Counted from the stretch's first letter, positions 45,002-55,417 are shown. The stretch: DNA of 64,000 nucleotides from an actinobacterium LLX17 (GCA_000471045.1 KI301992.1:2471452-2535451); one strand, 5' to 3'. The notes: generated from the sequence alone by a model not told the origin. Made by a program: numbers and translations.

Positions 45002-45751
45002 TCAGCGAGGCGCCATCCGGAGCGCGCCGTCCATGCGGATGGTCTCGCCGTTGAGGTAGTCGTGGTCGATGATCATCGTGACCAGCTGCGCGAACTCGTC
45101 GGGTCCGCAGAGGCGCTGGGGGAACGGGACGCCCTGGGCGAGGCCGGCGCGGATCTCCTCGCTGACCGTGGCGAGCATCGGGGTGTCGACGATGCCGGGA
45201 GCGATCGTGTTGACGCGGATGCCGTGCTGGGCGAGGTCGCGGGCGGCCGGGAGGGTCATGCCGACCACGCCACCCTTTGACGACGCGTAGGCGACCTGTC
45301 CGATCTGTCCGTCGAAGGCGGCGATGGAGGCGGTGTTGACGACGACGCCCCGCTGGCCGTGCTCCAGCGGCTCGGTGGCGGCGATCGCCTCGGCGGCCAC
45401 GGCCAGGACGGTGAAGGTGCCGACGAGGTTTACGTGGATGACCTTGGCGTAGAGGCCGAGGTCGTGCACGCCCTTGCGGCCGAGGATGCGGGCCGACGGG
45501 CCGACGCCGGCGCAGCTCACGACCGACCGCAGCGGGCCGGCAGCGACGGCCGCCTCGACGGCGCTCCTCACCTGCGCCTCGTCGGTGACGTCGGCCGCCA
45601 CGTAGGTCACGCCGTCGACGTCGGGGGCGTTGTCGACGGAGAGGTCGATGCCGATCACGCGCGCCCCGCGGGCGGCGAGCGCAGCGGCGGTGGCGGCACC
45701 GAGGCCCGAGGCCGCTCCGGTGACGATGGCGGAGGTGTTCTGGATGTCCAT
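45002..45751 (-). CDS. Short-chain dehydrogenase, 3-hydroxyacyl-CoA dehydrogenase type II-like
   Basis: 249 residues. NAD-binding [20 protein letters not shown], catalytic Ser in [10 protein letters not shown] and YASSKGGV with Tyr and Lys. The sequence [20 protein letters not shown] followed by PGIVDTPML and a GDPEEFAQLV-like end ([14 protein letters not shown]) is typical of HSD17B10-type 3-hydroxyacyl-CoA dehydrogenases. It lies 28 bp downstream of the acyl-CoA dehydrogenase on the same strand. Confidence 0.9.
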   Translation of the reverse strand: MDIQNTSAIVTGAASGLGAATAAALAARGARVIGIDLSVDNAPDVDGVTYVAADVTDEAQVRSAVEAAVAAGPLRSVVSCAGVGPSARILGRKGVHDLGLYAKVIHVNLVGTFTVLAVAAEAIAATEPLEHGQRGVVVNTASIAAFDGQIGQVAYASSKGGVVGMTLPAARDLAQHGIRVNTIAPGIVDTPMLATVSEEIRAGLAQGVPFPQRLCGPDEFAQLVTMIIDHDYLNGETIRMDGALRMAPR

Positions 45752-45779
45752 GAGGTGATGTCCTTTCGAGGGGGTTGGG

Positions 45780-46922
45780 TCAGCGGGCGAGGTGGCGGGC
45801 GATGACGAGGCGCTGGATCTGGTTGGTGCCCTCGAAGATCTGCATGACCTTGACCTCGCGCATGTACCGCTCGACGGGGAAGTCCTTGGTGTAGCCCGCG
45901 CCGCCGAGCACCTGGACGGCGTCGGTCGTGACCTTCATGGCGTTGTCGGTGGCCACGAGCTTCGCGATCGACGCCTGACGACCGTAGGGACGGCCGGCGT
46001 CCTTCAGGCGTGCGGCGTGCAGGTACGTGGCACGGGCGGACTCGACGGCGGCGGCCATGTCGGCCAGCACGAAGCCGAGCCCCTGGTGGTCGATGATCGC
46101 CTTGCCGAACGCCTCGCGCTCCTTCGCGTAGGCGACGGCCACGTCGAGCGCGGCCTGCGCCACGCCGGTCGCCACGGCGGCGATGCCGAGTCGGCCGGCG
46201 TCGAGCCCGGCCAGCGCGATCGCGAGGCCCTGGCCCTCCTCGCCGAGACGCCGCTCCGCGGGGATGCGCACGCCATCGAGCAGCATCGTCGCCGTCGTCG
46301 ACGACATGAGGCCCATCTTCTGCTCGGGGGTGTCCGCCGACAGGCCCTCGGCGTCAGCGGGCACGAGGAAGCAGCTGATGCCTCTCGCTCCGTCGTCGGA
46401 CGTGCGGGCCATGACCTTGTAGAAGTCGGCCTGTCCGCCGTGCGTCGTCCACGCCTTCGCGCCACTCAGCACGTACTCGTCCCCGTCGCGCACGGCCTTG
46501 GTGCGCATGGCCGCGGGGTCCGAGCCCGCGTGCGCCTCCGACAGGCAGTACGCGCCCAGCTGGTCACCGGCCAGCATCTCGGGCAGCCAGGCCGCCTTCT
46601 GCTCCTCGGTGCCCGCGGTGAACAAGCCGAAGCAGCTCAGCGCGTGGACGCTGGTGCCGACGCCGACGGCGGCCCAGCCGGCGGCGATCTCCTCGACCAC
46701 CTGCAGGTAGACCTCGTACGACTGGCCACCGCCACCGACCTCCTCGGGATAGGGCAGACCGAGCAGACCGGCGCGACCCAGGGTGCGGAAGACCTCTCGC
46801 GGGAACCGGGCGGCGCGGTCGTCCTCGTCGACCCTCGGGCGCAGCTCCTGGTCGACGATGGTGCGGGTCAGCTCGATCAGGTCGGCGGACTCATCGGTGG
46901 GCATCAGGCGTTCGGCTACCAC
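45780..46922 (-). CDS. Acyl-CoA dehydrogenase
   Basis: About 380 residues from GTG 46922, chosen because GAGGAG stands five bases upstream; a GTG at 46928 overlaps that site. Family blocks: AYCLSEAHAGSDPAAMRTKA, VLSGAKAWTTHGGQADFYKV and the catalytic Glu in VMQIFEGTNQIQRLVIARHL. It oxidises a short-chain or branched acyl-CoA and belongs to a group with the SDR downstream. The divergent TetR gene starts 64 bp away, so a shared regulatory region is likely. Confidence 0.92.
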   Translation of the reverse strand: MVAERLMPTDESADLIELTRTIVDQELRPRVDEDDRAARFPREVFRTLGRAGLLGLPYPEEVGGGGQSYEVYLQVVEEIAAGWAAVGVGTSVHALSCFGLFTAGTEEQKAAWLPEMLAGDQLGAYCLSEAHAGSDPAAMRTKAVRDGDEYVLSGAKAWTTHGGQADFYKVMARTSDDGARGISCFLVPADAEGLSADTPEQKMGLMSSTTATMLLDGVRIPAERRLGEEGQGLAIALAGLDAGRLGIAAVATGVAQAALDVAVAYAKEREAFGKAIIDHQGLGFVLADMAAAVESARATYLHAARLKDAGRPYGRQASIAKLVATDNAMKVTTDAVQVLGGAGYTKDFPVERYMREVKVMQIFEGTNQIQRLVIARHLAR

Positions 46923-46986
46923 GGGCACTCCTCAAGGTCGATACCGAGAACTGTACTGCAGGAAGGTCTTTGGTACTGTCCAGGGT

Positions 46987-48551
<1,565 letters not shown>

Positions 48552-48574
48552 CCGACCCTTCCCCAGGAGCCCCC

Positions 48575-49333
48575 ATGACCTCACCGCCCGTCGTCTCCCG
48601 CGTCGAGGACGGCATCGCCCACGTCGTCCTCGACCGTCCCCAGAGCGCGAACGCCATCGACGTGCCACTCACCGCAGCCCTGCGGCACGAGCTGCTCGCG
48701 GCCGACGCCGACCCGGACGTGAGGGCCATCGTCCTGAGCGGCAACGGCAAGCACTTCTGCGTCGGCGGGGACGTTGCGGCGATGGCCGCGACCGAGGACC
48801 GGGAGGCGTTCCTCCGCGAGCTCGCGGGGGCGGCCCACGAGGCCGTCCGTGCCATGCACGCCAACCGCAAGCCGATCGTCGCCGCCGTGCACGGCGCGTC
48901 CGCAGGTGCCGGGCTCGCACTGGCGCTCAGCGCCGACGCCGTCGTCGCCGCGGAGTCGGCCAGCTTCGTGACGGCCTACGCGGCCATCGGCGTCACCCCT
49001 GACTGCGGGCTCTCGTGGCTGCTGCCCCGCATCGTGGGCTACTCCCGGGCGCTCGAGCTGTTGGTCACGTCTGAGCGGTTCAGCGCTGCGGACGCCAAGG
49101 CCTGGGGCATGGTGACGGAGGTCGTGGACACCGACCCCGTCCGCGCTGCCCACGAGCTGGCCAGCCGCCTCGGGCGCGGCGCACCCGGCATCGTCACCGA
49201 GATGCGGCGCCTCCTGCTCGACGCCCAAACGCAGGGCCTCGATGCGCACCTGGACCAGGAGGCCTCGACCATCGCGGCGATGTCGACCACCGAGGCAGCG
49301 GACCGGCTCATCACGGCCTTCGCTGCGCGCTGA
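48575..49333 (+). CDS. Enoyl-CoA hydratase/isomerase
   Basis: 252 residues from ATG 48575 behind AGGAG. Crotonase-fold signatures: VLDRPQSANAIDVPLTAALR, FCVGGDVAAMA and GASAGAGLALALSADAVVAA. The position normally held by the first catalytic Glu falls in TAYAAIGVTPDCG with Asp, as in isomerase-like or PaaG-like members, so pure hydratase activity is uncertain. It follows the nitronate monooxygenase by 24 bases and is the last gene before a strong terminator. Confidence 0.9.
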   Translation: MTSPPVVSRVEDGIAHVVLDRPQSANAIDVPLTAALRHELLAADADPDVRAIVLSGNGKHFCVGGDVAAMAATEDREAFLRELAGAAHEAVRAMHANRKPIVAAVHGASAGAGLALALSADAVVAAESASFVTAYAAIGVTPDCGLSWLLPRIVGYSRALELLVTSERFSAADAKAWGMVTEVVDTDPVRAAHELASRLGRGAPGIVTEMRRLLLDAQTQGLDAHLDQEASTIAAMSTTEAADRLITAFAAR

Positions 49334-49395
49334 GCCTCACTGATTCCGGGAGGCGCTGCTTGACGCCCCAGCAGGCAGACACGCCCACCCACGAC

Positions 49396-49440
49396 GAAGC
49401 CCCCGCTCCGCGCTGACATTTCAGCGAGAACGGGGGCTTC
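49396..49440 (+). terminator. Strong hairpin ending the acyl-CoA operon
   Basis: GAAGCCCCCG at 49396-49405 pairs perfectly with CGGGGGCTTC at 49431-49440. An inner CGCTGA/TCAGCG helix with loop CATT sits inside. It follows the enoyl-CoA hydratase stop by 62 bases. Confidence 0.8.
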
Positions 49441-49447
49441 GCAGCTG

Positions 49448-49467
49448 CGGTGGCGGTGGGATTTGAA
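49448..49467 (-). other. tRNA-Ser-like 3' end, possible attachment-site remnant
   Basis: The minus strand reads TTCAAAT (T loop), CCCAC (3' half of T stem), CGCCACC (acceptor) and a G discriminator, the order of a tRNA 3' end and typical of tRNA-Ser. The 5' half of the T stem does not pair (ACGAG instead of GTGGG), so no complete tRNA is here. Such fragments are left where elements integrate at tRNA genes. The rest of 49334-49699 (366 bp) shows no gene, but has the direct repeat GAAATGTGGGC at 49572 and 49583. Confidence 0.4.
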
Positions 49468-49739
49468 CTCGTTCCTGGCAGTCCGCTGACCTGCGGCGAT
49501 ACCCGTTCCCGACTGCAGTTCCAGCGATTCCGCCTCACGACGGCCAAGTCCACATCAGGCCGGATCACGCGGAAATGTGGGCGAAATGTGGGCACCGATC
49601 GAGCCGCTCACGAACCGGGCGCCTCACGCGTGCTGGTTGGTTGTTCGTCCTGTGCATGCTCCGCGTCGCCGACGCATCAAAGGGCGTCTCGAAGCAATCG
49701 GAGCCTGACCCGGTTTCCCGGACGCTCAATGTGTGTTGA

Positions 49740-50640
49740 TCATGCCGCCTGGCTGGCGGTGGTGTGAAGGGTTTCGAACTCAACGGGCGAGAGGTCGCCG
49801 ATCGAGGTGTGTCGGCGGCGGGGGTTGTACCAGCCCTCGATCCACTCAAAGATCGCTGCGGCGAGCTCGGTGCGGGTCGTCCAGTGATGCCGGTCGAGGA
49901 GCTCACGTTGCATGGTCGACCAGAACGATTCGATAAGGGCGTTGTCGACGCTGGAGGCTACCCGTCCCATCGATCCGAGCAGTCCGGCTGAGCGCAGGCG
50001 ATGGCCGAAGACCCAGGACGTGTACTGGCTGCCTCTGTCAGCATGAACGATCGTCCCGGGCGCAGGACGGCGTTGCCAGCGGGCCATCTCGAGGGCATCG
50101 ACGACCAGCTCGGAACGGATGTGGTCGGCGATCGACCAGCCCACGATCCGCCGCGAGTAGGCGTCGATGACGGTGCAGCAGTAGACCCACCCATCGGCAG
50201 CACGGTGCTGAGTGATGTCGGTGAACCACACCCGGTCAGGCCGGTCGGCGACGAACTGGCGCTTCACGAGGTCCTCGTGCGTGGCCGGCGCAGGTCGCCA
50301 ACCTCTGCGCTTGCGGCGATGGCACACGCCCTGGATCCCGGCCTCGCGCATCAGCCTGGCGACCCGTTTGCGTCCCAACCGCATCCCGAGGCCGAGCCGC
50401 AGCTCGGCATGAACCCTCGGCGCACCATAGGTGCCGCGGGACTCGTAGTGCACGTCCCGGATCGTCTCGACGAGCACTGCGTCCGCCTGCGCACGTGCTG
50501 ACGGCGGGCGCTCCAACCAGTCGTAATAGCCCGAGGTCGAGACCTTCAGGACCCGGCAGGCCACCGCGACGGGGAACCCGTCAGCGGCAAGCTCCTGGAC
50601 CAGCCGGAACCCTATTTTGGGAGGACGTTCTCCCGGGCGA
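49740..50640 (-). CDS. IS3-family transposase OrfB (DDE integrase)
   Basis: The coding part begins about 50,630 as [20 protein letters not shown] after the shift from OrfA and ends at 49740. HTH_21-like start [18 protein letters not shown], then the rve core with DDE residues: [20 protein letters not shown] (D), [16 protein letters not shown] (D) and [18 protein letters not shown] (E). It catalyses transposition of the element. An in-frame ATG further upstream is not the real start, since that stretch belongs to OrfA in another frame. Confidence 0.85.
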
Positions 50641-50895
50641 AGTAGGCGCTGGCGCGCTTGAGAATCTCGTTCTCCATCTCCAGCACCCGCATCCGGCGGC
50701 GCAGCTCGACCAGTTCTCGCTTCTCCGCCGACGTCAGCCCCCCTTGGCGCCGGCGTCGACCGCAACCTGGTCCATCCACCGACGCAGGCACGACTCGCTG
50801 ATCCCCAGATTTCTCGCGACCTGGGCGACAGGTTCACCCTGCTCGACCAGGTCCAGTGCACGACGCCGGAACTCCGGCGGCTTCGCTGCAGGCAT
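50612..50895 (-). pseudogene. IS3-family OrfA with internal frameshift
   Basis: ATG 50895 starts MPAAKPPEFRRRALDLVEQG, with helix-turn-helix [20 protein letters not shown]. The frame stops at 50734 after a run of six G (50738-50743, read as C on the plus strand). Moving one base there restores [20 protein letters not shown] and [20 protein letters not shown], the usual OrfA leucine-zipper end, which stops at 50612. A one-base change in the G run explains it; a sequencing error is possible. Confidence 0.75.
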
Positions 50896-51100
50896 CACAG
50901 ACTCGTTCCGAGACGATCATCGCCTCAACTCAGGTGTCCGCGAAAGCGGGTCAGGCTCCATCCCCCAGCACCGTCAATGGTGCTGGATAAAGGAACAGGG
51001 TGGGGCCAGCACGACGACCTAGCCAACCCGCCCAGCGGCCGGCTTGAGAAAACTGTCCGACCCGGGTGAGACCTTCACGGTCCAACAGCGGGAGGGAAAG

Positions 51101-51322
51101 ATGGTGGACTGGCAGCAGGTCGTGTTCTTCGTGACGGACAGTAGACCGCTGCGCCGTTCGGCGGTAGGCACGCTACTGCTGCTCGGCGTCTGGGTGATCG
51201 GTCTCGATTCGCTCATGGCGTGGCAGCAGGAGCAATTGTTCGAACGATTTCAGCCGATGATCGACCGTATCGGCGAAGTCGGAACGACTACATCTGTCCC
51301 CGCCCCCGCCCCCGCGTCGTGA
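51101..51322 (+). CDS. Small single-pass membrane protein (73 aa)
   Basis: ATG 51101 follows GGGAGGG, a strong ribosome site. The product begins MVDWQQVVFFVTDSRPLRRS with a membrane helix TLLLLGVWVIGLDSLMAW and a hydrophilic tail FERFQPMIDRIGEVGTTTSV ending in Pro-Ala repeats. No family is recognised. It lies alone between the IS3 element and a truncated livF, in a segment full of remnants, so it could be a leftover of a larger gene. About 140 bp upstream and 95 bp downstream show no other gene. Confidence 0.5.
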   Translation: MVDWQQVVFFVTDSRPLRRSAVGTLLLLGVWVIGLDSLMAWQQEQLFERFQPMIDRIGEVGTTTSVPAPAPAS

Positions 51323-51417
51323 CCTCCTGAACTCTGCCTGGTCAGTCCAGGAGAGGGAGGTCGCTGCCGATAGCTCGGTCGAACAGGCGGTGAACCGTCA
51401 CGGGTTCTGTGCCGCTC

Positions 51418-51530
51418 TCAAACGGGGTGCGGCTCTCGGTCGAGAGCAGCGTAGTAGGCCTGCTCGTGTTCGGCTGGGGTTCGCAGCAGTCCTTCGACCT
51501 GTCCTCGGTCGAAGGAACACTGCTGCACCG
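51418..51530 (-). pseudogene. C-terminal remnant of an IS3-family transposase
   Basis: The minus strand reads LLRTPAEHEQAYYAALDREP then HPV and a stop. This matches the C-terminal tail of IS3-type OrfB proteins, where TPAEYEQAYYAAL-like text precedes the stop. It begins where the livF fragment breaks off, so an IS probably truncated livF and then lost most of its own length. Confidence 0.5.
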
Positions 51531-51534
51531 ACTG

Positions 51535-51673
51535 CATGCAGGAGGAAGGACTTGCTCGCGCCGTTCGCGCCCAAGAGTGCGACGACGGCGCCCTCCGGGA
51601 CGTGCACTGTTGCCGACTCCACGCCCAGGACGGTATCGCCGTACCTGACCCGCAGTTCGTGGATCTCAAGCAT
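51535..51673 (-). pseudogene. Truncated branched-chain amino acid ABC transporter ATPase (livF)
   Basis: ATG 51673 opens MLEIHELRVRYGDTVLGVES and reaches the Walker A region as GANGASKSFLLHAV, then loses homology. LivF proteins are about 235 residues with GANGAGKSSLL here; G to S and S to F changes plus the missing remainder show decay. It was probably part of a solute uptake operon linked to the catabolic genes downstream, now broken by an IS. Confidence 0.7.
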
Positions 51674-51739
51674 CGGAGTTCTTTGCTCGCGTCACGAGGG
51701 GACACGCGTCTTCATGAGACAGAACAAAGACGGAGCGAT

Positions 51740-52507
51740 TCACGCCCCGGTGAAGACAGCTCGCTCCTTGGCGAGGAAGGCCTTCAGTCCGGCTCGAAAG
51801 TCCGCCGACGCCATGGCAACCGCCTGTCCGTGGGCCTCCTGGTCCAGCGACCGCGCCACGTCGGCCCCCGCGAGGACGTCGTCCACCAGGTCCATGGACT
51901 GGGCGAAGGCCCGGGTCGGCCCGGAGGCCACCTCCTGCGCCAGGGAGCGCACGGAGGACAGGAGCTGGTCCTGCGGGACGCACCGGCCCACCAGTCCCCG
52001 GCTGAACGCCTCGGGACCGTCGATGGGCCGGCCACTGAGAATGAGGTACTTGGTCACGGCCTCGCCCATGCGCTGGGTCAGCAGCACGTGGAAACCGCAG
52101 TCAGGAATCGCACCGAGGGCGCCGAACGGCGAGGCGATGCGCGTGGTCTCGTCGACGAACGTCACGTCGGCGAACAGCGCCAGGCCGACTCCCGCTCCCA
52201 GGCAGTGCCCCTGCACGGCCGCGAACGTGGGCGCGGGAAACGTGTGCCACCCCAGCAGCGCCCGGTTGATCATCTCGAGGGACGCCTGGACGTCCTCGTC
52301 CGGTCCGATGCCCTTGAGGTCCCGGCCGACGCAGAATGACGTTCCCTCCGCCCGCATCACCAGTGCCCTCACCCGATCACGGCGAGCCGAGTCGAGCGCT
52401 TCCATCAGGGTCCCAAAGGCCTCGAGCCCGAGGGCGTTGAGGTGATCGGGCCGGTCCAGGACGATCTCCCCCACACCACTCGCATCACAGCTGTAGTTCA
52501 CCGACAT
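51740..52507 (-). CDS. Enoyl-CoA hydratase/isomerase of the phenylacetate-type cluster
   Basis: 255 residues from ATG 52507 (GAGG upstream; ATG 52513 is also possible). Crotonase blocks: IVLDRPDHLNALGLEAFGTL, FCVGRDLKGIG and QGHCLGAGVGLALFADVTF. IPDCGFHVLL has Asp where many hydratases have Glu, similar to PaaG-like isomerases. The gene overlaps the MaoC gene by 23 bp at its 5' end and is the last gene of an operon with MaoC and the acyl-CoA ligase. Confidence 0.88.
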   Translation of the reverse strand: MSVNYSCDASGVGEIVLDRPDHLNALGLEAFGTLMEALDSARRDRVRALVMRAEGTSFCVGRDLKGIGPDEDVQASLEMINRALLGWHTFPAPTFAAVQGHCLGAGVGLALFADVTFVDETTRIASPFGALGAIPDCGFHVLLTQRMGEAVTKYLILSGRPIDGPEAFSRGLVGRCVPQDQLLSSVRSLAQEVASGPTRAFAQSMDLVDDVLAGADVARSLDQEAHGQAVAMASADFRAGLKAFLAKERAVFTGA

Positions 52508-52952
52508 CGGCATTCCTCTTCGACAGGACCTTGAGTCGCGAGGTCATCGTCAGGTCGTCGTGCTGATTCACCGCACACCAGTCGAACGTCGCCACACCGG
52601 TCGACTCGTCGCGCACGCTGAGCTCGGCTGCGGTGATGACGCACCGGATGGTGTCCCCGATGAAGGTCGGTCTGGGGTACCGGACGCGATCGGTGCCGTA
52701 GTTGGCCACGATGGCCTCCGCGTCGGCCGGCACCCCCAGCCCACCGGTGTAGGCCAGGACCTGCAGCCCCGGGACGAGTCGCTGACCGAAGGCCGAGCGC
52801 TTCGCGTACTCGACGTCGCTGTGCAGCACGAACCAGTCGCCGGTCAGGGCGCACCAGTTGACGACATCGGCCTCGGTGATCGTGCGTCCGCGCGTCGTCT
52901 CCTGCATGCCGAGCTCGAGCGCGTCGAACCACGTGTCGACGAGCCGCCTCAC
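52485..52952 (-). CDS. MaoC-family hydratase
   Basis: 155 residues with the hotdog fold: TITEADVVNWCALTGDWFVL, LHSDVEYAKRSAFGQRLVPG (hydratase Asp and His region) and PRPTFIGDTIRCVITAAELS. MaoC-like enzymes hydrate 2-enoyl-CoA with (R) stereochemistry or act on ring-opened oxepin-CoA-like intermediates. The start overlaps the acyl-CoA ligase stop by four bases. Confidence 0.88.
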   Translation of the reverse strand: MRRLVDTWFDALELGMQETTRGRTITEADVVNWCALTGDWFVLHSDVEYAKRSAFGQRLVPGLQVLAYTGGLGVPADAEAIVANYGTDRVRYPRPTFIGDTIRCVITAAELSVRDESTGVATFDWCAVNQHDDLTMTSRLKVLSKRNADVGELQL

Positions 52953-54517
52953 CGGCCGGCCGCCGTCGCCTGCCCGGATCGCGAACGGACCAGGCTCTTG
53001 ACCTCGCCTCGCGCGATCTTGCCCAGGGCCGTCAGCGGCATCTGCTCGACGAAGTGGATCGTCTTCGGGACCTTGTAGCCCGACAGGTGCGACCGGACGT
53101 GGTCGCGCAGCAGCGACTCCATGTCGGCAGCCTCTTCGGCCACCTGCTTCAGCACGACCACGGCGGTGATCGCCTCACCCCAGCGTTCGTCAGGGACACC
53201 CAGCACGGACGCCGACTCGACGCTCGGGTGCAGCATCAGCACCTCCTCGACCTCACGCGCGAGCACCGACTCACCGCCGGTCTTGATGCGCCCGCCCAGC
53301 CGCTCGACGTAGTAGACGTAGCCGTCGCGGTCACGACGACCCAGGTCACCGGAGTACAGCCAGCCGTCACGCCAGAGCCGCGCGTTCGCCTCCGGCTGGT
53401 TGAGATAGCCCGGGATGTAGGCGTCTCCACGGAAGGTCATCTCGCCGATCTCGTCGGTGGCAACCTCGTTGCCGGCCTCGTCCACCAGTCGCATCTCGAC
53501 CCGCGGCTGGACCGTCCCGCAGGACCGCAGGATGTGCTCGCGGTCGGGGTTCTGCAGGGCCAACCGGTGGTCGGCGCTCGACAGCGACAGTCCGACGCCT
53601 CCCTCGGTGCCGATGCCCCCGATCTGCGACAGGTCGCAGTCGAACGTCCCCGAGAAGTCACGGATCTGGTCGATGGGGATCGGGTTCGACCCGTAGGCCA
53701 CGTGCCGGATCGACGACAGATCGTGTCCGGCCCCGGCGCCGCGGCGGTGCTCGACCAGCATGCGCATCACGGTCGGGACCGAGACGAAGACGGAGACCTT
53801 CTCGCGCTCGATGGCGTCGAAGACCACGGCCGGGTCGGGCGAGGCCAGGACGACCAGCGTCTGCCCCAGGCCCATGGGGTGCATGGTGGAGAACTGTCCA
53901 CCCTTGTGGAACAGCGGCAGCATCACGCAGAACACGTCATCGACGCGGGTCTCGGTGGCCACCACGAGGCTCGACGCCAGGGCGAGGTCGTTGCGACTCG
54001 TGATCAGCGCACCACGCGCCACTCCCGTCGTGCCCGAGGTGTAGGTGAGCGCGTACGGCAGGTCCTCATCGGCGTGCGACTCGAACGGCAGGTCGCGCGC
54101 GGCCAGCAACAGCGACTCGTACTCCTCGCCCAGCTCGATCGTGGGCAGGCCGATCGCCGAGGCGAGCTCGATCGCCACGTCGCGGAAGTGCGCATCGTGG
54201 ATCAGGACTCGCGCCTCGCTGTCGACCAGCTGGTACGACATCTCGTCGCGATGGTGCCGCGTGTTGAGTCCGGTCCACCGCAGCCCCGCCCTCGAGGCCG
54301 CGAACATCAGCTCGATGTACTCGTTGCGGTTCTCGGACAAGATCGCCACCGTCTGCTGCTCGCCGAGGGCCAGGTCGTCCAACAGCACCCGTGCGAGACG
54401 GTCGACGCGATGGTCGAACTCCCGCCAGGTCCTGCGCGACCGCTGATCGACGAGCGCCACGCCATCGGGACGCCGACACGCATTAACGCGCGGAAGGTCA
54501 CCTATGATAAGTCCCAT
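52949..54517 (-). CDS. Acyl-CoA ligase (AMP-binding)
   Basis: 522 residues. LTYTSGTTGVARGALITSRN (P-loop), IGGIGTEGGVGLSLS, DGWLYSGDLGRRDRDGYVYY and the catalytic Lys in PLTALGKIARGEVKSL are the ligase hallmarks. It activates a carboxylic acid, perhaps an aryl or arylalkanoic acid, to its CoA ester. First gene of the leftward operon with MaoC and enoyl-CoA hydratase. A -35/-10 pair and a PaaR-like operator lie directly upstream. Confidence 0.92.
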   Translation of the reverse strand: MGLIIGDLPRVNACRRPDGVALVDQRSRRTWREFDHRVDRLARVLLDDLALGEQQTVAILSENRNEYIELMFAASRAGLRWTGLNTRHHRDEMSYQLVDSEARVLIHDAHFRDVAIELASAIGLPTIELGEEYESLLLAARDLPFESHADEDLPYALTYTSGTTGVARGALITSRNDLALASSLVVATETRVDDVFCVMLPLFHKGGQFSTMHPMGLGQTLVVLASPDPAVVFDAIEREKVSVFVSVPTVMRMLVEHRRGAGAGHDLSSIRHVAYGSNPIPIDQIRDFSGTFDCDLSQIGGIGTEGGVGLSLSSADHRLALQNPDREHILRSCGTVQPRVEMRLVDEAGNEVATDEIGEMTFRGDAYIPGYLNQPEANARLWRDGWLYSGDLGRRDRDGYVYYVERLGGRIKTGGESVLAREVEEVLMLHPSVESASVLGVPDERWGEAITAVVVLKQVAEEAADMESLLRDHVRSHLSGYKVPKTIHFVEQMPLTALGKIARGEVKSLVRSRSGQATAAGR

Positions 54518-54529
54518 TCACACTCTCCC

Positions 54530-54574
54530 AACCGATTGGTTAGTAGAGTACATCTCGATCCGCTCGGTTGTGAA
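54530..54574 (-). promoter_or_regulatory. Promoter and TetR operator of the acyl-CoA ligase operon
   Basis: On the minus strand -35 TTCACA (54569-54574) and -10 TACTCT (54545-54550) are 18 bp apart. Three bases further is the inverted repeat AACCAATCGGTT (54530-54541). The same core, ACC-AATC-GGT, occurs three bases after the -10 of the paaA promoter. Both are therefore probably bound by the TetR protein encoded at 56245-56886. Confidence 0.7.
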
Positions 54575-54607
54575 GTGGGTCATCATAAAATTGACGAGGA
54601 CGGGCAC

Positions 54608-55417
54608 ATGACGGGATCTGTGGCGATCATCGGAGCGGGTGCGATGGGGACCGGCGTCGCACGCTTGTGTCTGGAGGCTGGGCTGAGCGTCAGGCTGGCC
54701 GACCATTCGCCAGACGCGCTCGCTCGTGGGGTGGACCTCGTGCGATCACGCCACGCCGCGGTCGCCGACCAGATCGTCGGCATGGACGTCGACGAGGCAC
54801 TGGTCAACTGCAGCGTCGTGGTCGACGCCACGCCCCAGATCGCCGCCGAGAAGCAGTCGATCGTGCGTCGCGCCGTCGAGCTGGCCCCGCCTGAGGCCCT
54901 CATCGGCACCATCACGCTCGGACTTCCCCTCGAGCGGATCGATCCCGATCACGATGCCCAGGCACGGCTGGTCGGCCTGCACTTCATGAACCCCCCTCAC
55001 CGACTTCGATTCTGCGAACTGGTGACGCGTCGCGACGTCTCGGCCGTCAACGTCCGGGCCGCCGCAGACTTCCTCGACGGCCTCGGGGTCCGGCACGTCC
55101 GAGTGAAGGACGTCGCCGGCTTCATCCTGAATCGGATGTTGATCCCGTTCCTGTTCGATGCCGTCCGCGCGGTGGACGCGGGCCTGGGCGAGGCGCGCGA
55201 CGTCGATCTCACGTTCACCGCGGGGTGCGGGCACCCGATGGGCCCCTTGAGCATTCTGGACCTGATCGGGCTCGACGTGGCTGTCGCTCTGGGTGACGCG
55301 CTGGTCTCAGAGACCGGCGACGTCGCACGGTTCGAGCCCCCAACCCTCCTGCGTCGCATGGCCCTGGCCGGCGAGCGCTTCGACGTCCGCCCCGCGCGGG
55401 TCGCGCCGACGCCCTAG
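54608..55417 (+). CDS. 3-Hydroxyacyl-CoA dehydrogenase
   Basis: 269 residues from ATG 54608 (GAGGA upstream). NAD site SVAIIGAGAMGTGVARLCLE, catalytic His in GLHFMNPPHRL and Glu in RFCELV, then DVAGFILNRMLIPFLFDAVR and GCGHPMGPLSILDLIGLDV. It oxidises 3-hydroxyacyl-CoA to 3-ketoacyl-CoA, the PaaH-type step. Divergent from the ligase operon. The stop codon TAG is part of CTAG, where an IS5-family element begins. Confidence 0.92.
   Translation: MTGSVAIIGAGAMGTGVARLCLEAGLSVRLADHSPDALARGVDLVRSRHAAVADQIVGMDVDEALVNCSVVVDATPQIAAEKQSIVRRAVELAPPEALIGTITLGLPLERIDPDHDAQARLVGLHFMNPPHRLRFCELVTRRDVSAVNVRAAADFLDGLGVRHVRVKDVAGFILNRMLIPFLFDAVRAVDAGLGEARDVDLTFTAGCGHPMGPLSILDLIGLDVAVALGDALVSETGDVARFEPPTLLRRMALAGERFDVRPARVAPTP

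Larger units (their letters stand above)
49700..50959 (-). mobile_element. IS3-family insertion sequence
   Basis: 1260 bp bounded by imperfect inverted ends: GGAGCCTGACCC at 49700 and its complement ending at 50959, followed by CGGTTTCCCGGAC versus CGCTTTCGCGGAC. ATC flanks both ends (49697-49699 and 50960-50962) and fits a 3-bp target duplication. It encodes OrfA and OrfB on the minus strand, read through a -1 shift at CCCAAAATAG. OrfA has an extra frame break, so the copy may be inactive. Confidence 0.85.

Noticed and set aside
49448..49530. Complete tRNA gene
   Set aside because: Only the T loop, half T stem and acceptor are recognisable; no anticodon arm or D arm pairs upstream.
49450..49767. 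105-residue plus-strand frame in the gap after the acyl-CoA operon
   Set aside because: No domain, no ribosome site, and it crosses the IS3 end, so it is a chance frame.
53054..54607. Long upstream extension of the 3-hydroxyacyl-CoA dehydrogenase frame
   Set aside because: It runs antisense through the ligase; the real start is ATG 54608 with GAGGA and the NAD site directly after.
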